From Ehrlichia japonica (GTDB lineage: Bacteria > Pseudomonadota > Alphaproteobacteria > Rickettsiales > Anaplasmataceae): a DNA stretch of 64,000 nt. A model generated the notes under the pieces. It was not told the origin of the DNA. It was given only the letters and a program-made list of their open reading frames with translations, and did no database searches. Below, piece by piece: positions 21,216 through 30,911 of this stretch (within the stretch, counting starts at the first letter, position 1; each line of letters starts with the position of its first letter). The position numbers were made by a program, and so were the translations under genes. The DNA is taken from positions 558,001-622,000 of the forward strand of contig NZ_CP007474.1 in the NCBI RefSeq assembly GCF_000632845.1, read 5' to 3'.

Positions 21216-21245
21216 TTGATGGTTTATGTTTACTAGATTTATGAT
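21216..21245 (+). promoter_or_regulatory. Possible promoter of gapR
   Basis: TTGATG (21216-21221) and TATGAT (21240-21245) are 18 bases apart. An overlapping TATACT at 21245-21250 is an alternative -10. Weak, consensus-based. Confidence 0.35.
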
Positions 21246-21278
21246 ATACTGCTTTATATATAAACATGAGAAAATAGC

Positions 21279-21560
21279 ATGTCCCTTTCTAATCTTAGTT
21301 CAAAAGATAAAGATAATGTAGTTATTGAAAATTTAAAACGTTATATAGAAAGAATTGAAAAACTGGAATCTGAAAAAGAAGAGATAAGTCAATATATTAG
21401 GAAAATATATAATGAAGCAAATAGTAATGGATTCAACGCTAAAGTAATGAGACAAATAGTAAAATTGAGAAAGATGAGCAATGATGATAGAGAAGAACAT
21501 GAGATGCTCTTAATGACTTATAAAAGAGCACTTGGAATATTAATTGAAATTGATGAGTAA
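21279..21560 (+). CDS. gapR: GapR-like DUF2312 nucleoid-associated protein
   Basis: A 93-residue protein of the DUF2312 family, whose Caulobacter member GapR is an essential DNA-binding protein that clamps overtwisted, AT-rich DNA ahead of replication and transcription forks. The pattern is clear: an N-terminal coiled-coil helix (IENLKRYIERIEKLESEKEEI), then YIRKIYNEANSNGFNAKVMRQIVKLRKM and an E/M-rich C-terminal helix ending YKRALGI. Length is normal. The start ATG at 21279 follows an in-frame-incompatible ATG, so the choice is firm. In a genome this AT-rich an overtwist-sensing protein would have many sites; that is inference. Confidence 0.9.
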   Translation: MSLSNLSSKDKDNVVIENLKRYIERIEKLESEKEEISQYIRKIYNEANSNGFNAKVMRQIVKLRKMSNDDREEHEMLLMTYKRALGILIEIDE

Positions 21561-21669
21561 GTTTATTTTTCTACAAAGGAAGAGATTGTTTTTATTATTT
21601 CTGTTTTATGAAGAATTTAAAGACAACATTACTATACATGGGATTTATATAAAAGAAGGCATGAAAATA

Positions 21670-23007
21670 TCATACATCTTCTAGTATTTTTTTTGAAGTT
21701 TTAATACCTAAATGTTTTAGATTTTCAGTACGTGATAAAATATTACCATGTCCTTCTGATAATTTTTTCATTGCATCACTATATACACTACTTAAAACAT
21801 TCATTTGTTTTCCAAGTTTTTGCATATCAGACATAAATCCTACAATCTTATCATATAATGCGCCACCTTGACGTGCTATTTCCATAGTATTACGATTCTG
21901 GCGCTCTAATCTCCAAACAGATTCAACTGTCCTTAAAGTAGCAAATAACGTTGATGGACATACTATGACTATTTTTTTATTCCATGCATAGTTATGCAGC
22001 ATAATATCTTCCTGCATTGCAAGGGTATATGCACCTTCTATAGGAATAAACATCAATACAAAATCTGGTGTTTTTAATTTTTCTATGTTTTGATATTTTT
22101 TATTTGATAGTACATTAACATGTACCCTTATAGATGTTATAAATTGTTTAAGAAGGGTATTTCTTGATTCCTCTGATTTTGTTGAAAAATATTTTTCATA
22201 GTGAATTAAAGAGACTTTTGAATCAACAATTAAATGTTTGTTTTCTGGTAAATTAATAATGGCATCGGGTTGTTGTTTCTTACCTTCACTATCTTGCAAA
22301 TCCATACCAGTACCATGTAGAATATAATCTTGGTTTTTCCTTAAACCAGAACTCTCTAATATTTTTTCTAGTATCATTTCTCCCCAGTTGCCTTGAATTT
22401 TGACATTTCCTTTCAAAACATCAGCTAAGTTCTCAGCTTGTAAAGTGATTTTTTCATTTGCAAGTATAATCCTCTGAATTTCTTGTTTTAATAAGAATTG
22501 TTCTTTATTATGTACATTAAATGAATCATCAACTTTCTTTTTAAATAAATTAATATGCTCTTGTAACGGATTTAATATTCTACTTAAATTTTCTAGAGAT
22601 ATTTTATTGAATTTATCTGTTTTTTCATCAAAAATACGATTTGCTAAATTTTCAAAACATAGTTTATATTTCTCATCAATTGTTGTAAATTCATTTTTAT
22701 ATAAGTCAAGCGTATTGTGTAAAGTCTTTTTTTCGAATTCTAACTCTGTAATCTTATTTTGCATATTTTGCAATTTACTAGAAAATTCATCGTTTTTACT
22801 TTTTAAGTGATTATTTTCATATTCTAATCTCTTTACTTGGTTTTCTAAGCCATTTTTAAGCATACTAAGGATTTGATAATCAGGCTTTGATATTCTACAT
22901 TTCAATGCAATAAAATAACTAATTAAAGCTATTAATAACCCTTCCAAAACGCATATAAGAATTATTATCATAGTTTTTTTATGTTCATGGTTTTTATATA
23001 AATACAA
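21670..23007 (-). CDS. rmuC: DNA recombination protein RmuC homologue
   Basis: A 445-residue RmuC family protein. RmuC proteins limit rearrangements at inverted repeats and carry a divergent endonuclease-like fold, though the biochemical activity is not well established. An N-terminal membrane helix (about 12-32) is followed by a long coiled coil (about 40-190), then the conserved domain with GNWGEMILEKILESSGL, the VDSKVSLIHYEKYF segment (the Asp and Lys of the nuclease-like core) and FIPIEGAYTLAM. Length and architecture are typical. Convergent with gapR. An anti-inversion protein is of interest here given the inverted pccB copy at 43156. Confidence 0.92.
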   Translation of the reverse strand: MYLYKNHEHKKTMIIILICVLEGLLIALISYFIALKCRISKPDYQILSMLKNGLENQVKRLEYENNHLKSKNDEFSSKLQNMQNKITELEFEKKTLHNTLDLYKNEFTTIDEKYKLCFENLANRIFDEKTDKFNKISLENLSRILNPLQEHINLFKKKVDDSFNVHNKEQFLLKQEIQRIILANEKITLQAENLADVLKGNVKIQGNWGEMILEKILESSGLRKNQDYILHGTGMDLQDSEGKKQQPDAIINLPENKHLIVDSKVSLIHYEKYFSTKSEESRNTLLKQFITSIRVHVNVLSNKKYQNIEKLKTPDFVLMFIPIEGAYTLAMQEDIMLHNYAWNKKIVIVCPSTLFATLRTVESVWRLERQNRNTMEIARQGGALYDKIVGFMSDMQKLGKQMNVLSSVYSDAMKKLSEGHGNILSRTENLKHLGIKTSKKILEDV

Positions 23008-23139
23008 TAAAAAGAATAATTATTCTATGATTTATGCTTGTGGGTGAAACTTTATTATGAAAAATTTACTAAAATTTTTACTTTTTTTATAAAAATATTA
23101 ATATATAATACCTGCATTATTAATTAACAATGGTATAAC

Positions 23140-23694
23140 ATGATATTTCATATAAATGGTGTAAATGTTGATAAATCTCAGCTTTTAAATAGAGTGACCA
23201 CATACATAGATTATGTATGGTTCTATAAATCTGTATGTATGGGCATTGTTACAATAGATAATAAGTTAATTTTTTTACGAGATGAACCAGTTCCTTTTCA
23301 TTATAAACAACAGGTTATACCACGTTATATATTTTTCATGAAAGGTGAAGAAGAAAATATTAAAGTATGGAAGTGTATATTAGTAAAAGAATCTAAAGTA
23401 GTAGATTTTTTAACTCAGACTTCAATTATTGTTAATGCAGAAAAAACCGGTAATCCTATAGGAATAATTCTTCATATAGATGATATACAAGATTATGGTG
23501 AAATAATATGTTCTGGTCAGGGTAAAATGACTTTATCTAAGCTAAAAAAAGATCTTAAAGATATATGTAAAGATAGTGATGATCCTCAGCTTAATAGTAT
23601 AACTTTTCCACTGACTTCTTGGAGAAAGTTAATACAAAATATTGTGGAAGTCATTCCTATGCAAGGAGGAGCTTATAGTAGGATTAACAATTAG
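23140..23694 (+). CDS. Hypothetical protein, 184 residues
   Basis: I do not recognise this protein. It has a mixed alpha/beta appearance with no signal peptide or membrane helix: strands around CMGIVTIDNKLIFL and PIGIILHIDD, a lysine-rich helix (LSKLKKDLKDICKD) and a short Gly-rich end. The ATG at 23140 follows an A-rich leader without a clear ribosome-binding site. It is divergent from rmuC and well separated from other genes. Codon use is like that of neighbouring genes and the frame is long for this base composition, so it is very likely a real, lineage-specific gene. Confidence 0.7.
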   Translation: MIFHINGVNVDKSQLLNRVTTYIDYVWFYKSVCMGIVTIDNKLIFLRDEPVPFHYKQQVIPRYIFFMKGEEENIKVWKCILVKESKVVDFLTQTSIIVNAEKTGNPIGIILHIDDIQDYGEIICSGQGKMTLSKLKKDLKDICKDSDDPQLNSITFPLTSWRKLIQNIVEVIPMQGGAYSRINN

Positions 23695-24292
23695 AAAAGT
23701 CTATTATTTGAATTTTTGATAGCTATTATTTTAGGAATCTGTTAATTTTTAGTAGTATGTCTTTTGTTAAATAACTTCAATTATCTACTATAGGGGTGTC
23801 GGTATTGTCGTCTAAAGCATATTTTTAATCAATACATTTGCTATATATATTACTGACTAGTCAAAATGACTTACTTAGTTTTTAATTTTTAAGTAAATAC
23901 AAATATTATTTTCATGAGATTTGTGCAGTGCTGTGATTGTGAATCTTGTATATTAAGATCATTTTGATGCAAGTAACTTACTAAAAAAATATGCTTTTAT
24001 CACAGGGTAAGATTTTTTTCTATATTAGTAATAATTTTAGTATTATGTAATGCTTATATAAACAGACTCGTAAAAACCCCATACATAATTTGATAGGTTT
24101 ATAATAAAGTTTGAGTCAACACTTTACAATGCATTAAAGTATGTATGGGATTTACTATTTTATGATACTTAAATATCATAAGCAGAATATTTTTGTATAT
24201 TGTTTATATTTTTTAGTATTCAAAAATTAAATTACATAATAATTATTATGGAAAATAATAATGTTATACTAGAAATTATGTTATTTTTATTC
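23695..24292. other. Intergenic region with a long-range inverted repeat
   Basis: 598 bases without a convincing gene. The notable element is a perfect 10-base inverted repeat, CCCATACATA at 24078-24087 and TATGTATGGG at 24140-24149, extendable by three more pairs after one mismatch, enclosing about 52 bases. Otherwise AT-rich and featureless to my reading. Confidence 0.5.
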
Positions 24293-24982
24293 TTAATCTA
24301 ATTTTTTATAATCATGTACAATAAATTCTAATGGCATAATGCCTGATGCAGCCATTTTAATACTAGATAGAGAAAAAGTGACTAATACTCTGTGAGACTG
24401 CAAATGTGATGCTATTCCATTTATCGCAACTTGTGTTTTAAAAGTAACAATAGCATTATTTAAAGAAGTAAAATCTTTTGATAAAACTTTAACATTATGT
24501 ATTATTGTTTTAATGGATATTCTTTTATGCTGTGAATTATCAGTATAATGCTTAGAAGCTATCATATCCTTAAATCTTAAGTATATTTTCCTTGAAGAAT
24601 TATTTTTTATAAAATTAAATTGATTATCTAAATCATTATGCAAGTATGATTCATATTTTTTAACATATTGTGCAACAAGATATTGTGATAGTATTGTCTC
24701 CTCGCTATCTTCATTATTAGTGCTTAGCTTTTTTATCACAGAAAATTCATCAGTGTAATGATCGGTATATTTGATAAAGAAAAACTCTGTTTTTAATGGA
24801 AAATATGAAAATATATTAAGTACCAGTATTAATAACATAGAAGATATAACAAGTGATATTACAATCAACCAAGCTCTTTCAGTTACACATAATAAATAAC
24901 GACTACAGTACCAATTGAATGCATCTTGAAAATATTTATTGCTTCCAATATATCTATCATTATTACTCTGGTTCTGATTCAT
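24293..24982 (-). CDS. VirB8-like type IV secretion protein
   Basis: A 229-residue bitopic membrane protein with the VirB8 layout: a short cytoplasmic N-terminus, WYCSRYLLCVTERAW just before one membrane helix (about 40-60), then a periplasmic NTF2-like domain. The motifs PLKTEFFFIKYTD and the LSQYLVAQYVKKYESY helix match the family. VirB8 nucleates the inner-membrane complex of type IV secretion systems. No other vir gene is adjacent. Rickettsiales commonly carry a second, dispersed virB8 paralogue besides the one in the main cluster, and this is probably that copy (inference). The divergence is high, so its role in a working apparatus is not certain. Confidence 0.8.
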   Translation of the reverse strand: MNQNQSNNDRYIGSNKYFQDAFNWYCSRYLLCVTERAWLIVISLVISSMLLILVLNIFSYFPLKTEFFFIKYTDHYTDEFSVIKKLSTNNEDSEETILSQYLVAQYVKKYESYLHNDLDNQFNFIKNNSSRKIYLRFKDMIASKHYTDNSQHKRISIKTIIHNVKVLSKDFTSLNNAIVTFKTQVAINGIASHLQSHRVLVTFSLSSIKMAASGIMPLEFIVHDYKKLD

Positions 24983-25260
24983 AAAACTCTACATAAAATA
25001 TACAAATATAATATATATAAACATTACTATGAAAGTAGTGATACTATCAAATTTGCTTAATTACTATAAAAATGTTTATAAAATTTATAGTAACGGTGTA
25101 CAGTTAAAATATATATAATGCCCTATTCCAAATATTATAATAGATTTGTGTAATTTTAATTTTTTCTACCTAATTAAATAGAAAATTTTATAAAAAAACA
25201 TCTATTATCAAATACTAATGTGTATTAGCATATGTGCATTGTATTTTATTTTTGTATTTT

Positions 25261-26493
25261 ATGATTCATAAATTTGGTTTTAAAATTTTGATTCCTATCA
25301 TTTTTGCTATAATTTCATATTATATGGATCAATCGTGGATAATTGAATCTGCTAAAGTATTTGGAGATATTTTTATTAATTTACTTAAGCTAATTAGCTT
25401 ACCAGTAGTATTTTTTTCTATTGCATCAACAATTTCTGGATTAGCAAATTTGATAGAAATAAAAATTTTAATAAAGAAAACCATATTTTATACCATATCT
25501 ACTACAATTATTGCAGCTACTATAGCTCTTATTACATATTTATTAATTGATCCATCAAAAAAAGAGCTTATACATAATATGTTAAGTACTAATGAGCTTA
25601 ATGCTCCAGATTATTTGTCATATTTGATCTCTATATTGCCTTATAATTTTATTAAAGTATTTTTAGATAATAATGTAATTGGATGTGTTATACTTGCATT
25701 TCTTATAGGAGGAGCACTGCTATTATTACCTGATAAAAACAAGCGCAAATTGCTTCATAAAATTTTTGATGCTCTCTTTGATACATTTTTAGAAATAGCA
25801 AAACTTATTCTAAAGCTAATGCCTATAGCATTATGGTCATTTATTACTATATTATTATATAATCTAAAAGAAGGATATAATATATCAAGTATTTTAAAGT
25901 ATTTACTGTGTATTATGATAGCAAATTTTATACAAGCATTCATAGTATTGCCGTTATTGCTAAAATTAAAAAAGATTTCTGTAATAAAAACATTTCGTGG
26001 TGTTTTTCCAGCTTTAACTATAGCTTTTTTTTCAAAATCTTCTACAGCTACTTTACCGACTACTATTCGCTGTACGCAAGATCACTTAAATATTCCAAAA
26101 AAAATATCGTCTTTTATATTACCAGTTTGTACAACTATTAATATGAATGCATGCGCTGCTTTCATACTAATTACAGTATTTTTTGTATCGGAAATGAATG
26201 AATATACATTTTCTATTGGTGAAATGTTTTTATGGGTATTTTTAGCTACTGGGGCAGCTATTGGCAATGCTGGAGTTCCAATGGGCTGTTACTTTATGGC
26301 TATGAGTTATCTCATATCGATGAAAGTACCTTTAAGTATTATGGGAGTTATATTACCTATATATACAATAATAGATATGTTTGAAACTGCAATTAACGTA
26401 TGGTCAGATGTATGTATTACTCAAATAGTATATAAAGAAAATATGCTCCTTACTAAAGAAGATAAAGAATTAATAAATAATGATGATAAATGA
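25261..26493 (+). CDS. Dicarboxylate/amino acid:cation symporter (DAACS family)
   Basis: A 410-residue transporter with eight or more membrane helices plus re-entrant loops, matching the glutamate/aspartate or C4-dicarboxylate symporters (GltP/DctA type). Diagnostic parts are FGDIFINLLKLISLPVVFFSI near the N-terminus, the serine-rich hairpin FFSKSSTATLPTTI near residue 260 and the NMNACAAF segment just after it. Ehrlichia relies on imported amino acids and dicarboxylates, so glutamate, glutamine-derived or C4 substrates are all possible; the substrate cannot be read from sequence. The ATG at 25261 gives a normal N-terminus; an in-frame GTG at 25234 would add nine residues. Confidence 0.88.
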   Translation: MIHKFGFKILIPIIFAIISYYMDQSWIIESAKVFGDIFINLLKLISLPVVFFSIASTISGLANLIEIKILIKKTIFYTISTTIIAATIALITYLLIDPSKKELIHNMLSTNELNAPDYLSYLISILPYNFIKVFLDNNVIGCVILAFLIGGALLLLPDKNKRKLLHKIFDALFDTFLEIAKLILKLMPIALWSFITILLYNLKEGYNISSILKYLLCIMIANFIQAFIVLPLLLKLKKISVIKTFRGVFPALTIAFFSKSSTATLPTTIRCTQDHLNIPKKISSFILPVCTTINMNACAAFILITVFFVSEMNEYTFSIGEMFLWVFLATGAAIGNAGVPMGCYFMAMSYLISMKVPLSIMGVILPIYTIIDMFETAINVWSDVCITQIVYKENMLLTKEDKELINNDDK

Positions 26494-27686
26494 AATAGAT
26501 GAATCTTCTAAGAATTTTGTAAAGCACATTTAAGTAATATTTGTTTTGATTTATTTTACAATTAAGGATGACTGAAGTGTTGATACCTACCTCATCACAC
26601 TTATAAATATGATTATATTTTTTTTGCTGCTAAAAATAAGTAATTAGATTTGCTAATCCAGAAATTGTTGATGTAATAGAAAAAACGTTACTAATAAGCT
26701 AGTTAAAACTTGGAGTAAAAATATTTTTTAATAACTTTTAAAATACAAGAAATAATAGAGGCATTTTTACTCTGGTTTTGATTGCTACAAATAATAACTC
26801 CTGATTTTGTAGTAGTCTCGGATATCATTTCACAAACACCTAATATGTCATAAGAAAGTAACGTGAAAGAAATATCTAGAACTTTGCATTTTCATCAAAT
26901 TAATATTTTTAAAATAGCTTACTGGAACACGACAGATTCTGATGATATAATATTTATATAAGGAGAGTTATGCTGCTGTGACTACTTAAAAAAGCTAAAT
27001 AAAGCAGATTAGAACTGCGGAATACGACGAGATCGTCTTTTTTTGCTCAGAACTACCTCGTAATATATTTATCATATCTACAAATTTTATTACTCAGATT
27101 AATTTTTGAAGATATTTTCAAATGTTTATTCTGACATCCTTAAGTATAAAATTTAGAGTTTTTAACAATAATAACCAGTTCTTGTTAAAATTAGTTATAT
27201 CATATGAACTATATTTGATTTGTATATTAATTAGTATTGTTTGATTATAAAGGTGCTAGTTATTAATGGTGTTTTTTTCATTTTTTATGTAATAATTAAT
27301 TTGAGGTATTTTGGTACTCCTCATTGAAATGGTAATATGAAATTATAATATATCTTTAAAGGTATTATACAGTTTCTTGTATGAAATAAACTTCTTGAAG
27401 TAGTGGTAAGCGTTATTTTATATATTCTTAAAAAATGAATAGCACTTATTACATCTACTTTTACGTTTTAGGCTTTTTGGTGAATAAGATTAAATTACTG
27501 TATATTCTATTGAAATTACAATGATTATCGAAGGCTTACCATAATCGAAATATCAGTGGAAGAAGCGATAGTTAAGAAACAAGGAAAATTGTTTATCTGA
27601 TAATTTATAAAATAACTATAATTTTTATCATAACCTTTCTTGTAAACTTGGAATTGCATTATTTTTCAAGATCCTGTCCACTATAG
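26494..27686. other. Long intergenic region with decayed coding-like sequence and a possible small RNA
   Basis: 1193 bases with no intact gene. A plus-strand frame at 26782-27063 reads as protein-like sequence with only three internal stops. Overlapping it, TATAAT at 26946-26951, a strong AAGGAGAG at about 26960-26967 and a hairpin GACG/CGTC followed by seven Ts (27026-27044) could mark a short transcript. An inverted repeat TATAGTTATTTTATA pairs about 27605-27619 with 27682-27696, the second arm reaching into the serS end. Confidence 0.45.
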
Positions 27687-28967
27687 TTATTTTATAACTT
27701 CTTGATTATCCATATATTTCCTCAAAACATATGGTATTGTTATAGAACCATCTCTGTTTTGATAATTTTCTAAAATTGCAATAATGGTTCTTCCTACTGC
27801 TAAAGCTGAGCCGTTTAATGTATGTACAAATTTACTAATCTTAATATTATTACTTATAGTCGTATATTTGGTATTCATTCTACGTGCTTGAAAAGCTTTA
27901 CAATTTGAGCAACTAGAAATTTCCCTATATTGATTCTGACTTGGTATCCACACTTCAATATCATACGTTACACTTGCTGAAAAACCCATATCTCCAGTAC
28001 ACAACATCATTACTCTATATGGCAGTTCCAATCGTTTTAAAATTTCTTCAGCAACTTGTGTCATCCGTTCCAATTCTAATGCTGATTGTTCTTCAGTTGT
28101 GATACTAACTAATTCTACTTTGTTAAATTGATGTTGTCGCATCATGCCCCTTGTATCTCTACCAGCACTTCCTGCTTCTGACCTAAAACATGGAGAACAA
28201 GCAGTAAATCTGATAGGTAAATCACATGCATTAATATTCATATTTGATACTAAATTAGTAAGTACTACTTCACTAGTTGGTATAAGTCGAAAATTTTCTG
28301 TTGTTTTAAAAGAATCGTTAGCAAATTTTGGCAATTGTCCTACTCCATACATAGCGGATTCATGTACTAATATTGGATGAGATATTTCTGAATAACCGAA
28401 TTCCTTGGTGTGAATATCTAACATAAAATTAGTTAAAGCACGATCTAGCTGTGCAAGCTGGTGTTTAAGTATTACAAACCTTGATCCAGAAAGTCTTGCA
28501 GCTTGTTTAAAATCCATTAGATTTAAATTTTCTCCTAACTCATAATGAGTCTTTATTGAAAAATCAAAATTTGTTTTGTTTCCATATCTTCTAAGCTCAA
28601 CGTTACTACTTTCATCTTTTCCAATAGGTACTCTATCATCTGGTATGTTTGGTAATACATTAAGAAGATCAATTAATTGAGAATCTTCTCTTATCATATT
28701 GTTAATATTGTTTATTTTCTTTGTTATATCTTTTGACAATTCTATTTGTGTATTACACTGGATATTATCTCTTTTTAGTTTTTCAATTTCTTGAGTAACT
28801 TGATTACGTTCTTTTTGTAAAGAATATAATTGAGTTAATAAATGTTTTTTTTTTGTATCCAGTTCTATAATTTTTTGAGCAACTTTTTCAAAATTTCGAG
28901 CTTGCATTGCATTGTCAAATAATTCTGGATTCTGTTTTATAAAATCTACATCATGCATAAAGTTCAA
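27687..28967 (-). CDS. serS: Seryl-tRNA synthetase
   Basis: A class II aminoacyl-tRNA synthetase charging tRNA-Ser. The 426-residue protein has the N-terminal antiparallel coiled coil that grips the long variable arm of tRNA-Ser (about 25-105), followed by the class II catalytic core: TSEVVLTNL motif area, motif 2 ([22 protein letters not shown]) and motif 3 ([20 protein letters not shown]). Length is typical. Starts with ATG at 28967. The next gene upstream (minus strand) is 65 bases away, so the two could share a transcript. Confidence 0.97.
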   Translation of the reverse strand: MNFMHDVDFIKQNPELFDNAMQARNFEKVAQKIIELDTKKKHLLTQLYSLQKERNQVTQEIEKLKRDNIQCNTQIELSKDITKKINNINNMIREDSQLIDLLNVLPNIPDDRVPIGKDESSNVELRRYGNKTNFDFSIKTHYELGENLNLMDFKQAARLSGSRFVILKHQLAQLDRALTNFMLDIHTKEFGYSEISHPILVHESAMYGVGQLPKFANDSFKTTENFRLIPTSEVVLTNLVSNMNINACDLPIRFTACSPCFRSEAGSAGRDTRGMMRQHQFNKVELVSITTEEQSALELERMTQVAEEILKRLELPYRVMMLCTGDMGFSASVTYDIEVWIPSQNQYREISSCSNCKAFQARRMNTKYTTISNNIKISKFVHTLNGSALAVGRTIIAILENYQNRDGSITIPYVLRKYMDNQEVIK

Positions 28968-29032
28968 TAAATTACTATAATATTCTATATCTTATACGTG
29001 GTTATATTAAAAAAACACAAAAAATTTCTATG

Positions 29033-30238
29033 TTAAAGGTAAGTCCCGTCTATACTGAGGCATTGTCTTTTATCATTATACATTCTTTTTCTAATAGATA
29101 AAATCTGTGGCAAATTGTTATATTCAACAGAATCAAAAAGCTTGTTATCAATTGAGTGATTAAGTAGGTCTATAATTTCAAATGGACCATACTTCCAGTT
29201 ATATGCTAGTTTTATGGCTTTATCAATTACTGATATATTAGAAGATAATTTTGGAATTAAAGATGAAACATATATTAAAGTATTAGACCATATATAGCAC
29301 ATAAATTGCCCATATTTATTTTGAACATCAAATAAGTTTTGAATACTTCTAAATTCGTAATTAATAATACATGGTTTCCTATATAAACCAGTATGTAAAT
29401 CTATAACCTGATTACTGTTGCCATAATGTGATTCATAAAGACGATAGAATCCACCACCAATTTTGCTCATAGAGCCAATATATCCATCAGAAATCATTTG
29501 TAATATTACTGTAGGTATAGCATCATATAACTTACATAAATAATCGTCATTTGGTAGATGTTTTACTAAGTATTTTATTCTAGATATAAAATTATCTAAT
29601 CCTATTTCATCTAATAAATTGAAAGCTCCATGTGGTATTCCCATGTATTGATTACTTATAATAAAATCTGCTTCTTCTACATTGATACTGAATTTATAAG
29701 CTCCTATTAACGAAATTATTAACCAAAATGAAAATATTCTGTCCAATATAAGTCCTGGGATATTATTACATATAATTAAATTAGGAAAACGACTGCTTAA
29801 TACTTCAATGCCTTTATCTTTAAGACTATTATGGTAAGCACATTCTATCAATTTGATTTTATTAGTATAATAAAAAAAGGATACTACTGTAAATTTGCAG
29901 GATATATTACATGGTATTTTACTCACAACATCTAAGAAAAAATTTGAGGTGGCTGATATAATAATATTATTACTAAGGTAAGGTAATATTTTATTATATA
30001 CATTATATATTAAATTGTAATTTTCTTCTGATTTTTCAGAATCAATATTAATCACCCACTTTACATCTTTAAGACATGATAAATTATCATTTAAACTTAC
30101 ATTTTTTACTTGATTTTGAAAATTATTACCATTGCTATCTAAGTTTATTAAAATAACTGAAATATTACACTTTGCCATGTAGGTAATAAGAGCACTGTTA
30201 TCGATTTTCTTAAAATTTACAACTGCTACCTTTTGCAT
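29033..30238 (-). CDS. Divergent 3-hydroxyacyl-CoA dehydrogenase-like protein, probably inactive
   Basis: A 401-residue protein whose layout follows 3-hydroxyacyl-CoA dehydrogenases: an N-terminal Rossmann-like region, then PGLILDRIFSFW and the helical C-terminal domain with EADFIISNQYMGIPHGAFNLLDEIGLD near 190-215 and NWKYGPFEIIDLL near 370. However, the dinucleotide-binding GxGxxG after KVAV is replaced by NFKKID (residues 8-13), and the catalytic His of the HFFNP motif is Ser120 (VVSFFYYT). The partner Glu (Glu132 in KLIECA) is kept. Family membership is seen; loss of NAD binding and activity is inferred. It may be a structural or regulatory relic of fatty acid oxidation. Placed 65 bases upstream of serS. 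Confidence 0.72.
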   Translation of the reverse strand: MQKVAVVNFKKIDNSALITYMAKCNISVILINLDSNGNNFQNQVKNVSLNDNLSCLKDVKWVINIDSEKSEENYNLIYNVYNKILPYLSNNIIISATSNFFLDVVSKIPCNISCKFTVVSFFYYTNKIKLIECAYHNSLKDKGIEVLSSRFPNLIICNNIPGLILDRIFSFWLIISLIGAYKFSINVEEADFIISNQYMGIPHGAFNLLDEIGLDNFISRIKYLVKHLPNDDYLCKLYDAIPTVILQMISDGYIGSMSKIGGGFYRLYESHYGNSNQVIDLHTGLYRKPCIINYEFRSIQNLFDVQNKYGQFMCYIWSNTLIYVSSLIPKLSSNISVIDKAIKLAYNWKYGPFEIIDLLNHSIDNKLFDSVEYNNLPQILSIRKRMYNDKRQCLSIDGTYL

Positions 30239-30332
30239 CTGAATTAAAGCCCTTCTTTTTTAGTCATAAATCTCAATAAATATCTATCAAGAATTTAGCA
30301 AAATAATTGATAAAGTAAAGATATATAACTAA

Positions 30333-30791
30333 TTATACGCCAAATTCATCTTCAATTTTTTTGACGATATCCTCCGGAGGATTTTCTCCCCAGCCAGAAT
30401 ATAATATTTGTCCATATAAAGCAACATCTATAGAACCTGATCTACTTTTAGCAAGAAACATTTCTCTTTTGTGCTTATCTACCAATACATAATGCCAAGC
30501 AGATCTTCCATTATCTTTTCCTCGTACAAGAAATAGACAATCTAACCTACTTTTTTTAGTAGATTCTGCGAAATTTTTGTTATTTAACTTGCTTTTTCTT
30601 AACACATTCTTTGACTCAGAAAAAGGAACTTCTTTCTCTCTCTTATCTTGTACTGCAGTGGAAAATTTTGCCGATTTATTAGGTAAAGCATTAGGATTTT
30701 TATACTTTTCGGTAAAACCTCCACTTTGACTTTTCCTATTAGCAGCAAACTGCTTAGTAAATTTTGAATCTTTACTTATCTCATCACCCAT
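30333..30791 (-). CDS. Hypothetical protein, 152 residues, disordered basic N-terminus
   Basis: Unrecognised. The first about 80 residues are Lys/Ser/Asn-rich and probably disordered. The last about 70 look folded: LDCLFLVRGKDNGRSAWHYV, then KREMFLAKSRSGSIDVALYGQIL and an acidic end, GENPPEDIVKKIEDEFG. The contrast suggests a short globular domain with a flexible, positively charged tail that could touch nucleic acid (inference). It starts with ATG after a purine-poor leader and is divergent from miaA. I believe it is a lineage-conserved gene because the folded part has a constrained composition. Confidence 0.68.
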   Translation of the reverse strand: MGDEISKDSKFTKQFAANRKSQSGGFTEKYKNPNALPNKSAKFSTAVQDKREKEVPFSESKNVLRKSKLNNKNFAESTKKSRLDCLFLVRGKDNGRSAWHYVLVDKHKREMFLAKSRSGSIDVALYGQILYSGWGENPPEDIVKKIEDEFGV

Positions 30792-30911
30792 TTGCTTGCA
30801 CCTAACTTAATAAAATTATGTATTGTAAAAATAAGTAGTTCTTTATTATGTACTACACTTTTAGTATATTTATATATTACTTAACGATTAATTTAATTAT
30901 GCATACACAAC

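Noticed and set aside
27605-27696. Inverted repeat at the serS end considered as a terminator
   Set aside because: Arms contain almost no G or C and one arm lies within the serS coding end; too weak to call.
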